From Roseivirga ehrenbergii (lineage in GTDB: Bacteria > Bacteroidota > Bacteroidia > Cytophagales > Cyclobacteriaceae): a stretch of 64,000 nucleotides of DNA. The stretch is from positions 62,001 to 126,000 of the forward strand of contig NZ_LQZQ01000050.1 of assembly GCF_001593005.1 (NCBI RefSeq). The letters are read 5' to 3'. Below are positions 42,479-49,712 of the stretch, in pieces; position 1 is the stretch's first letter, and each line of letters starts with the position of its first letter. The notes under the pieces are model-generated. The model was given only the letters and a program-made list of their open reading frames with translations, did no database searches and had not been told where the DNA came from. Both the position numbers and the translations under genes were made by a program.

Positions 42479-43019
42479 AATAGAGCAATTGTTAGAAAAA
42501 TACTGGGCTTCAGAGTCAAGTATTCAAGAGGAAAAAGAATTGAAGGAATTGATGACCAATGCCGACAATTCAGAGGAGATGGAAGAACTGAAGGCCATGT
42601 TTGGGTACTTTCAGTCGGAGCAGGAGCTTAGTTTGGGTGATGATTTTGATCAAGAAGTTTTAGCCATGATTGAGGCAGAGCCTGAAACAAAAGTAATCAG
42701 CATATCTGGCTATTTTAAAAGATATGCTGGAGTAGCTGCTGCAATGCTGGTATTAATTACAAGCTCGTACTTCTTTATGCAACAGCAAAAAACATATGAG
42801 CAAGAAGATACATTTGACTCTCCTGAATTGGCACTTCAAGAGCTTAAAAAACAACTTGTAATGGTTTCAAACTATATGAATTCAGGCTCAAGCAATCTTG
42901 ATAAACTTGGTAGTATGAGCAAAATGGATGCAGGAATGGAAAGTCTTAAGTACATGGGAGATGCGGCCAGAGGAATGGAGCCAATTAGTGAAATGGATAT
43001 TTTAGAAGAGAAATTTTAA
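42462..43019 (+). CDS. Putative anti-sigma factor
   Basis: A 185-residue protein with an acidic helical cytoplasmic part (RIEQLLEKYWASESSIQEEK, LGDDFDQEVLAMIEA), one membrane span (YAGVAAAMLVLITSSYFFM at about residues 88-106) and an external tail. The topology and position, overlapping the sigma gene by 17 bp, fit an anti-sigma factor that sequesters the sigma until a signal arrives. No family motif such as a ZAS zinc site is seen. Confidence 0.75.
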   Translation: MLMDSRIEQLLEKYWASESSIQEEKELKELMTNADNSEEMEELKAMFGYFQSEQELSLGDDFDQEVLAMIEAEPETKVISISGYFKRYAGVAAAMLVLITSSYFFMQQQKTYEQEDTFDSPELALQELKKQLVMVSNYMNSGSSNLDKLGSMSKMDAGMESLKYMGDAARGMEPISEMDILEEKF

Positions 43020-43038
43020 AAACTTAAAATAGAGAACA

Positions 43039-43554
43039 ATGAAAAAGTTAGTAATGATTATGGTAATGGCCGTGATGGCCTTTGGAGCACAAGCTCAAAA
43101 TGATGCGATTTCAAAGTATTTCGCGAAGTATGAAAAGGATACTGAAAAATTTAGTGCGGTATCATTCAGTGGTAAAATGTTTGCCATGATCAATTCTATT
43201 CAGGTAGAAGATGATGAAGATAGGGCTTTGGTTGAATCCTTAGGTAAAATCAAAGGAGTAAAGGTTCTCTTTGCTCAGAAAAATGTTGATGGAGCCGCTA
43301 TGTATAAAGAAGTAATGGGCGCTATCAAAGGCAAAGACTTTGAAGAGCTAATGTCGGTAAGAGATGAAGAAAAAGACATCAAATTCTACATCAAAGAGAA
43401 AGGCAATAAAATTGACGAACTCTTTATGGTAATGGGTGGAACTAATGAGTTTGGAATGATTAGCATTGTTGGTGACGGTATCGATATCAACCAATTGTAT
43501 AGACTTTCTAAAAATCTAGGAATGGACGAATTCAAACACTTAGGGGGTAAATAA
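43039..43554 (+). CDS. DUF4252 protein
   Basis: A 171-residue exported protein (signal MVMAVMAFGAQAQ) whose AISKYFAKYEKDTEKFSAVS opening, the KIKGVKVLFAQK strand, and GTNEFGMISIVGDGIDINQL are typical of DUF4252. DUF4252 proteins are small periplasmic or surface proteins of unknown function often encoded after ECF sigma factors in Bacteroidota. It is the third gene of the cluster, 19 bp after the anti-sigma gene. Confidence 0.82.
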   Translation: MKKLVMIMVMAVMAFGAQAQNDAISKYFAKYEKDTEKFSAVSFSGKMFAMINSIQVEDDEDRALVESLGKIKGVKVLFAQKNVDGAAMYKEVMGAIKGKDFEELMSVRDEEKDIKFYIKEKGNKIDELFMVMGGTNEFGMISIVGDGIDINQLYRLSKNLGMDEFKHLGGK

Positions 43555-43577
43555 ACCCCTTATCCTTTTTGAAATTC

Positions 43578-43595
43578 AAAAGCTCAATAGCTTTT
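43578..43595 (+). terminator. Weak hairpin between the two DUF4252 genes
   Basis: AAAAGCT and AGCTTTT pair around CAAT, followed by T residues. It could reduce read-through or act as a transcript stop before an independent promoter. Confidence 0.4.
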
Positions 43596-43607
43596 TATAT
43601 TTGAATT

Positions 43608-44138
43608 ATGCGCAAAACAACACTGATATTAACACTGGTCTTATTCTCCACTCTTGCTTTTGGTCAAAGCAAGAGTGTTGAGGAATTTAGGAATGATAAC
43701 GAGCCAACGCTAAAGCTCTTTTTTTATAAGAGTACACTTAAAATGTTTGCCAACATACAATTGAAAATGGCAGACGAAATGGAAGAGCTACCCGACTTTT
43801 CTTCTGTAATCAAGAATATAGAAAAGGTAAAGTTCTTTGTGTTCGACAAAGAGAAGTATGCGATGGACGCCCCTATGTTTTCTAAACTTGAAGAAGACAT
43901 TCTTTCAGAGGGATATGAATCCATGATGTCAGCGCGAATGTCTGGTGCAAACATGAATTTTTTAATGAAGGGAACAGCTGAAAAACCTAAGGGGTTTGTA
44001 GTAGTAATGCGTACAGAAGAGGGGGTTAGCTTGGTTGATATTGAAGGCTACCCAGATTTAAAGCAAATTATGAAGTTCTCAGAATTTATGAGCAAAAATA
44101 CCAGCGGCCTAAAGTCGATCATAGACGCTTTTAATTAG
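43608..44138 (+). CDS. Second DUF4252 protein
   Basis: A 176-residue exported protein (signal TLILTLVLFSTLAFG) that looks like a diverged copy of the previous gene: STLKMFANIQLKMADEMEEL, SVIKNIEKVKFFVFDKE, and GFVVVMRTEEGVSLVDIEGY. A TATATTTG box ends only 4 bp before the ATG, and a weak hairpin lies just ahead of it, so it may be transcribed separately from the sigma cluster. Function unknown. Confidence 0.78.
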   Translation: MRKTTLILTLVLFSTLAFGQSKSVEEFRNDNEPTLKLFFYKSTLKMFANIQLKMADEMEELPDFSSVIKNIEKVKFFVFDKEKYAMDAPMFSKLEEDILSEGYESMMSARMSGANMNFLMKGTAEKPKGFVVVMRTEEGVSLVDIEGYPDLKQIMKFSEFMSKNTSGLKSIIDAFN

Positions 44139-44204
44139 TAAAATACAGGAGCTGGTTTTGGATGGGCCGGTTGCTGAGTACCAATAAAACTCAAAAAACA
44201 CGAT

Positions 44205-45113
44205 TTGGAAACTGTATTGTCAATTAAAGGCCTCTCCAAGCAATATGGAAAGGTCAGGGCACTTGATAACCTCAATCTTGAGGTGAAGAAAGGAGACGTC
44301 TTCGGAATTCTCGGCCCTAATGGTAGCGGAAAAACGACTACCCTCGGTATTATCTTAAGTGTAATCAACCAAACCAGCGGTCAGTTTGAATGGTTTGGCG
44401 AAAAAGCCAACAAGGATACCCGAAAAAGGATTGGAGCCATTTTAGAGCATCCCATTTTTTATCCGTACCTCACTGCGGTTCAAAACCTCAAAATTGTTTG
44501 CGATATCAAGGAAGTCCCTTACGATAGGGTAGACCAGGTATTGACGCAAGTGGGACTTGATGAGCGCAAGGATACGAAATTCAAAACCTTCTCGCTAGGT
44601 ATGAAACAGCGTCTGTCCATAGCGTCAGCATTGCTTTGTAACCCTACGGTAATGATTCTGGATGAGCCTACCAATGGTCTTGACCCTCAGGGAATTGCCG
44701 AAATCAGAGAGCTCATCATTGAAATTGCCAATAGTGGAAAAACCATCATTATTGCTAGCCATTTACTAGACGAAGTTCAAAAGGTATGCTCACACTTCTG
44801 TGTACTCCAACGTGGGAAGCTGATCTATAACGGGTTGGTGGAAGACGTAGGCAAAGGTTCAGTTTCGGTGGAAGTAAAGGCCGATCATGACGACTTGCAA
44901 ACAGTTTTGGAAGAGTCTGGTCTTGGAACAAAAGTAAAACGAGAGCTTGATAAATACATTATGACGATGGAGGGAGATCATTCCGCTGCCGAGGTAAATG
45001 CCTATTTGTTTAAGAAAGGAATCGTTGCAAAGCATTTGCTAGTACAATCGAAGAGCCTTGAAAAGCAATTCTTAGAAATTTTAGCTGGTAATAAAGAAGG
45101 AGGTGCCCAATGA
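44205..45113 (+). CDS. ABC transporter ATP-binding protein (ABC-2 exporter type)
   Basis: A 302-residue ATPase with Walker A GPNGSGKTTT, signature FSLGMKQRLSIA, Walker B VMILDEPTNGLDPQ and an ASHLL switch. Translation must start at TTG 44205 since no ATG lies upstream in frame before a stop. It pairs with the following permease by a 4-bp overlap (ATGATG). It resembles the ATPase at 36.1-37.0 kb in layout. Confidence 0.9.
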   Translation: METVLSIKGLSKQYGKVRALDNLNLEVKKGDVFGILGPNGSGKTTTLGIILSVINQTSGQFEWFGEKANKDTRKRIGAILEHPIFYPYLTAVQNLKIVCDIKEVPYDRVDQVLTQVGLDERKDTKFKTFSLGMKQRLSIASALLCNPTVMILDEPTNGLDPQGIAEIRELIIEIANSGKTIIIASHLLDEVQKVCSHFCVLQRGKLIYNGLVEDVGKGSVSVEVKADHDDLQTVLEESGLGTKVKRELDKYIMTMEGDHSAAEVNAYLFKKGIVAKHLLVQSKSLEKQFLEILAGNKEGGAQ

Positions 45114-45922
45114 TGAGATTACTGAAAATAGAACTGAAAAAAGTAATGCCAAACCGTGCATTTAAGGTATTGGCCATTATGTATATCGTAGCAATGGTGA
45201 TTATCAGTATGGGTGTTATGCCATTCTTTCAATACTTAAAATCTAAGTTTGCAGATTTTGATATGGATGGAATTGATCCCACCATTATTCCGTTTTATGA
45301 GTTTCCAGACATTTGGCAGAACCTCACAAGTGTAATGATTTGGTTCAAAATGTTGTTGGGCTTTAGTTTAATATTCTCCATTACTAATGAATATTCATAC
45401 AGAACCATCAGGCAAAATGTAATTGACGGTCTTACTAAGAATGAATTTATCTGGTCGAAGATTATTATGGCTGGGTTTTTAAGTGCGATGTCAACATTAG
45501 CTTTGTTCGTGTTAGGCTTGATTACAGGCTTTATTTATTCGAGTGAAATATCTTTCTCGCTTGTTTTTAGCGATGTTTATTTCCTATTGGCCTTTTTCTT
45601 CCAGCTATTTGCATTCTTATTGTTTACTCTTTTTGTAGGAACGCTGATAAGAAAATCAATTATTGCTATGGGGCTACTGATCTTTTGGGTTTTAGCTGTT
45701 GAAAATGGGTTTTACGTTTGGAGCAAGGTGAAGAGTATTGATTGGGTTGAATACCTTCTTCCTGTAAAAAGTATTAATGCGTTAATTCATAACCCATTCC
45801 CGAAATATGTTTTTATGGAAGTGCAGGATTACATTGCTTGGCACGAAATGGGGCTTGTGATATTGTGGGGTGCTTTGTTTTATTGGGCTACAACAAGGTT
45901 AGTATTGAAAAGAGATTTATAG
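45110..45922 (+). CDS. ABC-2 type transporter permease
   Basis: A 270-residue protein with six membrane segments, including FKVLAIMYIVAMVIISMGVM, MLLGFSLIFSITNEYSYRT, MAGFLSAMSTLALFVLGLI, DVYFLLAFFFQLFAFLLFTL, SIIAMGLLIFWVLAVENGF and GLVILWGALFYWATTR. It overlaps the ATPase gene by 4 bp and forms an ABC-2 exporter with it. The strong terminator downstream closes the pair. Confidence 0.85.
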   Translation: MMRLLKIELKKVMPNRAFKVLAIMYIVAMVIISMGVMPFFQYLKSKFADFDMDGIDPTIIPFYEFPDIWQNLTSVMIWFKMLLGFSLIFSITNEYSYRTIRQNVIDGLTKNEFIWSKIIMAGFLSAMSTLALFVLGLITGFIYSSEISFSLVFSDVYFLLAFFFQLFAFLLFTLFVGTLIRKSIIAMGLLIFWVLAVENGFYVWSKVKSIDWVEYLLPVKSINALIHNPFPKYVFMEVQDYIAWHEMGLVILWGALFYWATTRLVLKRDL

Positions 45923-45946
45923 AAAACTCCCTTTAACTTAAAGCAA

Positions 45947-45984
45947 AAGCCCTGTTAGTTGTAAAACTGACAGGGCTTCTTTTT
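45947..45984 (+). terminator. Rho-independent terminator after the ABC-2 exporter
   Basis: AAGCCCTGT pairs with ACAGGGCTT around a 14-base loop and is followed by CTTTTT. It ends the exporter operon just before the REP-like element. Confidence 0.85.
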
Positions 45985-46125
45985 GGTCATTGCGAGCCTG
46001 TTAATACTATTTGTAGAAGTGCCGATTAGGCGAAGCAATCTCTTCTTTCAAATTACAGAAACTGTTGTTTTAAGTCGGCTTCGTTTCAGTCCATTGCAAA
46101 GCATGGACTGCGCATTGCAGTGACG
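45985..46125. repeat. REP-like palindromic element
   Basis: The left end GGTCATTGCGAGCC matches the reverse complement of the right end GCGCATTGCAGTGACG with few changes. Between them lie AGGCGAAGCAATCTC, resembling the interior of widespread REP-type elements, and an inner hairpin CAGTCCA/TGGACTG at 46087-46110. No transposase is present in the window. Confidence 0.5.
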
Positions 46126-46137
46126 TTTTTAGTTAGT

Positions 46138-46983
46138 TTAAGGAATCCACTTAATGTCTTTAAAGTTGGGTTTACGCTTTTCTAAGAAAGCATTTCTGCC
46201 TTCTTTGGCTTCGTCTGTCATATAGGCAAGCCTTGTGGCTTCTCCAGCAAACACCTGTTGCCCCACCATGCCGTCATCGGTTAAGTTCATGGCGAATTTT
46301 AGCATTTTGATAGAAGTTGGTGATTTCTCTAGAATCTCTTGTGCCCATTGGTAAGCAGTATCTTCTAGCTCATTATGAGGAATTACTGCATTCACCATAC
46401 CCATTTCAAAAGCATCTTGAGCTGAGTAGTTTCTTCCTAAGAAGAAGATTTCTCTGGCCTTTTTCTGGCCTACCATTTTAGCCAAATAAGCTGATCCGTA
46501 ACCGCCATCAAAACTGGTGACATCGGCATCTGTTTGCTTGAAAATAGCATGTTCTTTACTCGCTAAAGTAAGATCACAAACCGTGTGGAGGCTATGCCCA
46601 CCACCAACAGCCCAGCCTGGCACCACGGCAATCACTACTTTCGACATAAAACGGATTAAACGTTGAACCTCTAGAATATTCAACCTTGGCATTCCATCGT
46701 CATCCACATAGCCTTGGTGACCTCTAGCGTTTTGGTCGCCACCGCTGCAAAATGCCCAGCCACCATCTTTGGCCGATGGGCCTTCGCCCGAAAGTAACAC
46801 CACACCAATGGAAGTGTCTTCGCGGGCATCCAAAAAAGCATCAAAAAGTTCTGCTACAGTTTTAGGTCGAAAAGCATTGCGCACTTCTGGGCGATTGAAG
46901 GCAATTCTAGCTACGCCATCGCCTGATTTTTTATAGGTGATGTCTTGATATTCTTTAACGGTGGTCCAATTGGGTGTATTCAT
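46138..46983 (-). CDS. menB: 1,4-dihydroxy-2-naphthoyl-CoA synthase (MenB)
   Basis: The 281-residue crotonase-fold enzyme closes the naphthoquinone ring in menaquinone synthesis. MenB-specific segments are AFCSGGDQNARG, the oxyanion VPGWAVGGGHSLHTVCDLTL and the catalytic loop TDADVTSFDGGYGSAYLAKM. Its presence means the organism makes menaquinone. No other men genes are adjacent. It is the first gene after the REP-like element, on the minus strand. Confidence 0.95.
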   Translation of the reverse strand: MNTPNWTTVKEYQDITYKKSGDGVARIAFNRPEVRNAFRPKTVAELFDAFLDAREDTSIGVVLLSGEGPSAKDGGWAFCSGGDQNARGHQGYVDDDGMPRLNILEVQRLIRFMSKVVIAVVPGWAVGGGHSLHTVCDLTLASKEHAIFKQTDADVTSFDGGYGSAYLAKMVGQKKAREIFFLGRNYSAQDAFEMGMVNAVIPHNELEDTAYQWAQEILEKSPTSIKMLKFAMNLTDDGMVGQQVFAGEATRLAYMTDEAKEGRNAFLEKRKPNFKDIKWIP

Positions 46984-47030
46984 AACGCTTTATTTCTTGC
47001 TAATATAAAATTTTTGATTGTGAGGCTGAT

Positions 47031-47318
47031 TCAAACATCATCCTGAAAATATTTTTTTTCGGCTACAAAAGTGCCAAAAGGAAGCAGTGACGCCAGTAAT
47101 GACAGAAATGTAACTCCAATAGACCATTGTTTTTGTTTGGCTACAATTAGTACCCATAGACAGTAACTAACAAATAAAACTCCATGGGCTAAGCCTACAG
47201 GGTGGGTGGGTTCTGGAATATTGAAAATGTATTTTAAGGGTACGCAAATTCCTAACAGAAGTAAATAGCTTATTCCTTCTAAAATGGCGAGTAAACGTAG
47301 TGTTTTTAAGTGGCTCAT
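47031..47318 (-). CDS. DUF3817 membrane protein
   Basis: A 95-residue membrane protein with three to four hydrophobic segments and the DUF3817 pattern: LRLLAILEGISYLLLLGICV, GLAHGVLFVSYCLWVLIVA and LPFGTFVAEKKYF near the C-terminus. The role is unknown. ATG 47318 is chosen since the longer frame starts with TTG 47351. It is 47 bp upstream of menB on the same strand and may share its transcript. Confidence 0.8.
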   Translation of the reverse strand: MSHLKTLRLLAILEGISYLLLLGICVPLKYIFNIPEPTHPVGLAHGVLFVSYCLWVLIVAKQKQWSIGVTFLSLLASLLPFGTFVAEKKYFQDDV

Positions 47319-47517
47319 TGGGCTGAATCCTTTTGCTGCGAAGATAAGCAATGTAGTATTTGGCCTTATGCTTTATCTCTCTTTTTTGGCTATGAAGTCG
47401 AGTAAGTTGTAATAATTCTAAATGTACTGGCGCTGTAATGTATTCACCGTATAATAACTTTATGCTATTTTTTTACAGCCGAAAGTAGTAGTATTAGCCA
47501 CGTATTCCCTTTTTGGA

Positions 47518-49647
47518 ATGAAAAACGATATTAAAATGAACTCAATGAAAAAGAAACTTGCATCAGTGATAGCCGCTGTGGTCATTTTGGCTGGCAGTAC
47601 GAGCATTTTGAAAGCGCAGGATAAGCTGAAAAGCATGCCTGGTTATGATCAATACCAGAAGATAGCACCGCAAATTAGATCATCCGTTGTTCCGGGTAGC
47701 CTCTTCGTTCAGTGGAGTGACGATGGATCATCTTTTGAATATACAAAGGATGGTAAAAGGTACCGTTACGATGTTAAAAAGAAAAAGGCTACGGAAATCG
47801 AAATGCCTGAACCAGCCTCAAGAGGCAGAGGTTTTAGCCGTGGCCCAGCCAGAGGTAGACAATTTCCTTCGGCAGATTCTCCTGATGGTAAACTAAAGGC
47901 CTTTACCAAGGACAGAAACATGTACTTGAGTAACCCTGACGGCAGCAATGTAATTGCCATAACTACAGATGGTAATGCTGAAAACCAAATCAAATACGGT
48001 ATTGCTACTTGGGTTTATGGTGAAGAACTTGGTCAGCGTACTGCTATGTGGTGGTCGCCAGACAGTAAGAAAATTGCTTTCTACAGATTTGACGAGAAGA
48101 ATGCTCAGAAATATTACGTGCTTTTAGATCAATTAAAGCTATACGATTCTCTTGAGGTAATGTCATACCCTAAAGTAGGTGCCGACAACTTACCTGTGGA
48201 TTTAATGGTGTATGATGTAGACACCAAGCAAATGAAAAAATTAGATGTTCGTGATGGCAAACCATTTAATGATGGTGCTGTAGGAACTTACCTTTATGGA
48301 ATGGATTGGACGCCTGATGGAAAGGAATTGCTTTTCCACAGTACCAACCGTAAGCAAGACATCATGGAATACCGTGCGGCTGATCCTGTTACAGGAAAAT
48401 CTAGAGTTGTAGTTCGCGAAGAGTGGTTGCCAAGTTTTACTAAAAATACGCCTGAAATTAGAGTGCTGGAAGACGGAAAACGTTTTGTTTGGGCCTCTGA
48501 GCGTACAGGTTTCAACAACTATTACCTGTACAATTTCGATGGCACTTTAATCAATGCGATTACTGATCATCCTTTTGAAGTCGCTAACATTGTTAAGATA
48601 GACGAGAAAGCTGGCGAAATGTATTACATGGCCAGAAGTGGTGAAAACCACATGAAAATGCAATTGCACAGAGTGAGATTAGACGGCACAAAAGACACTC
48701 GTTTAACTGACCCTAAATTTAACCATAGCGTAAACATTTCTCCTGACGGAAAGTATTTTGTGGATGTAGCCCAAACGCATAACATTGCACCCTTCACCAA
48801 TTTGGTTGATTCAAAAGGTAAAATAGTGGCTGAATTGGCTCAAAGCGATTTGACTAAATTCAATGAATTAGGGTTGAAAAAAGCAGAGGTATTTACCTTC
48901 ACTTCAGCTGATGGAGTTACTGAGTTACACGGAATGATTCATTTCCCTTCTAACTTCGATCCTAACAAGAAATACCCTACACTTTTGGCTAACTACGGTG
49001 GTCCGGCTACAAACGAATTCTCTGAGAATTTCTCCCTTCCAAGCGCATTGACTGAGTACGGATTTTTGATCGTTAGTATTGATGGTAGAAACGTGAGGGG
49101 TAGAGGTAAAAGATTACTTGATCAACTTTATGGTCACCTAGGAATTGTAGAGCAAGATGATTTTGCAGAAGGTATTAAGTCACTTTATAACCGCCCTTAC
49201 TTCGATAAGAACAGAGTAGGTGTATACGGTACTTCTTATGGAGGAACTACGGCTGCAATGAGTTTATTGAGGTTCCCAGATGTATACCAAGCGGCTGTTG
49301 CAAATTCAGCTGTTGCGGACTGGGTTTTTTATGATAACATCTATACGGAGCGTTACATGAACCTATTGGAGGATAATAAGGCTGGTTATGATAACTTCAG
49401 ATTAGCTAAGTATGCGCCAAACTTGAAAGGTGAATTGATGATTTATTACGGAACTGCCGATAACAACGTGCACCCTTCAAACTCAATGCAATTGATCAAG
49501 GCTTTGCAAGATGCAGGTAAGAGCTTCGAAGTGCAAGTAGGGCCAGATAGAGGCCATACTGCTGTGAATACAGAGCGAATGATGGAATTCTTTATTCGTC
49601 ATTTAGTAATCGATAGCGAAAACAAGTTGAAGATAGAGCGTAAGTAA
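47518..49647 (+). CDS. S9 family dipeptidyl peptidase (DPP IV-like)
   Basis: A 709-residue secreted serine peptidase: signal peptide LASVIAAVVILAGSTSILKA, beta-propeller domain with YGIATWVYGEELGQRTAMWW (the Glu pair that holds the substrate N-terminus, residues 169-170), and a C-terminal alpha/beta hydrolase with GTSYGG (Ser573), TADNNVH (Asp648) and DRGHTA (His680). It cleaves Xaa-Pro dipeptides from peptides in the periplasm. An arginine-glycine run (SRGRGFSRGPARGR) is inserted early in the propeller. ATG 47536 or 47545 are alternative starts. Confidence 0.92.
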   Translation: MKNDIKMNSMKKKLASVIAAVVILAGSTSILKAQDKLKSMPGYDQYQKIAPQIRSSVVPGSLFVQWSDDGSSFEYTKDGKRYRYDVKKKKATEIEMPEPASRGRGFSRGPARGRQFPSADSPDGKLKAFTKDRNMYLSNPDGSNVIAITTDGNAENQIKYGIATWVYGEELGQRTAMWWSPDSKKIAFYRFDEKNAQKYYVLLDQLKLYDSLEVMSYPKVGADNLPVDLMVYDVDTKQMKKLDVRDGKPFNDGAVGTYLYGMDWTPDGKELLFHSTNRKQDIMEYRAADPVTGKSRVVVREEWLPSFTKNTPEIRVLEDGKRFVWASERTGFNNYYLYNFDGTLINAITDHPFEVANIVKIDEKAGEMYYMARSGENHMKMQLHRVRLDGTKDTRLTDPKFNHSVNISPDGKYFVDVAQTHNIAPFTNLVDSKGKIVAELAQSDLTKFNELGLKKAEVFTFTSADGVTELHGMIHFPSNFDPNKKYPTLLANYGGPATNEFSENFSLPSALTEYGFLIVSIDGRNVRGRGKRLLDQLYGHLGIVEQDDFAEGIKSLYNRPYFDKNRVGVYGTSYGGTTAAMSLLRFPDVYQAAVANSAVADWVFYDNIYTERYMNLLEDNKAGYDNFRLAKYAPNLKGELMIYYGTADNNVHPSNSMQLIKALQDAGKSFEVQVGPDRGHTAVNTERMMEFFIRHLVIDSENKLKIERK

Positions 49648-49671
49648 AATTACTTTCTAAAAGAAGAATTG

Positions 49672-49702
49672 AGAGCAGTACTCTAGGTGCTGCTCTTTTT
49701 TT
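49672..49702 (+). terminator. Rho-independent terminator after the S9 peptidase
   Basis: AGAGCAG and CTGCTCT pair around an 11-base loop and run into a T tract. The convergent channel-like gene ends just beyond it. Confidence 0.8.
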
Positions 49703-49712
49703 ATGCCGTAGC

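Noticed and set aside
46087-46110. CAGTCCA/TGGACTG hairpin as a terminator for menB
   Set aside because: No T tract follows on the minus strand and it lies within the REP-like element, so it was treated as part of that repeat.
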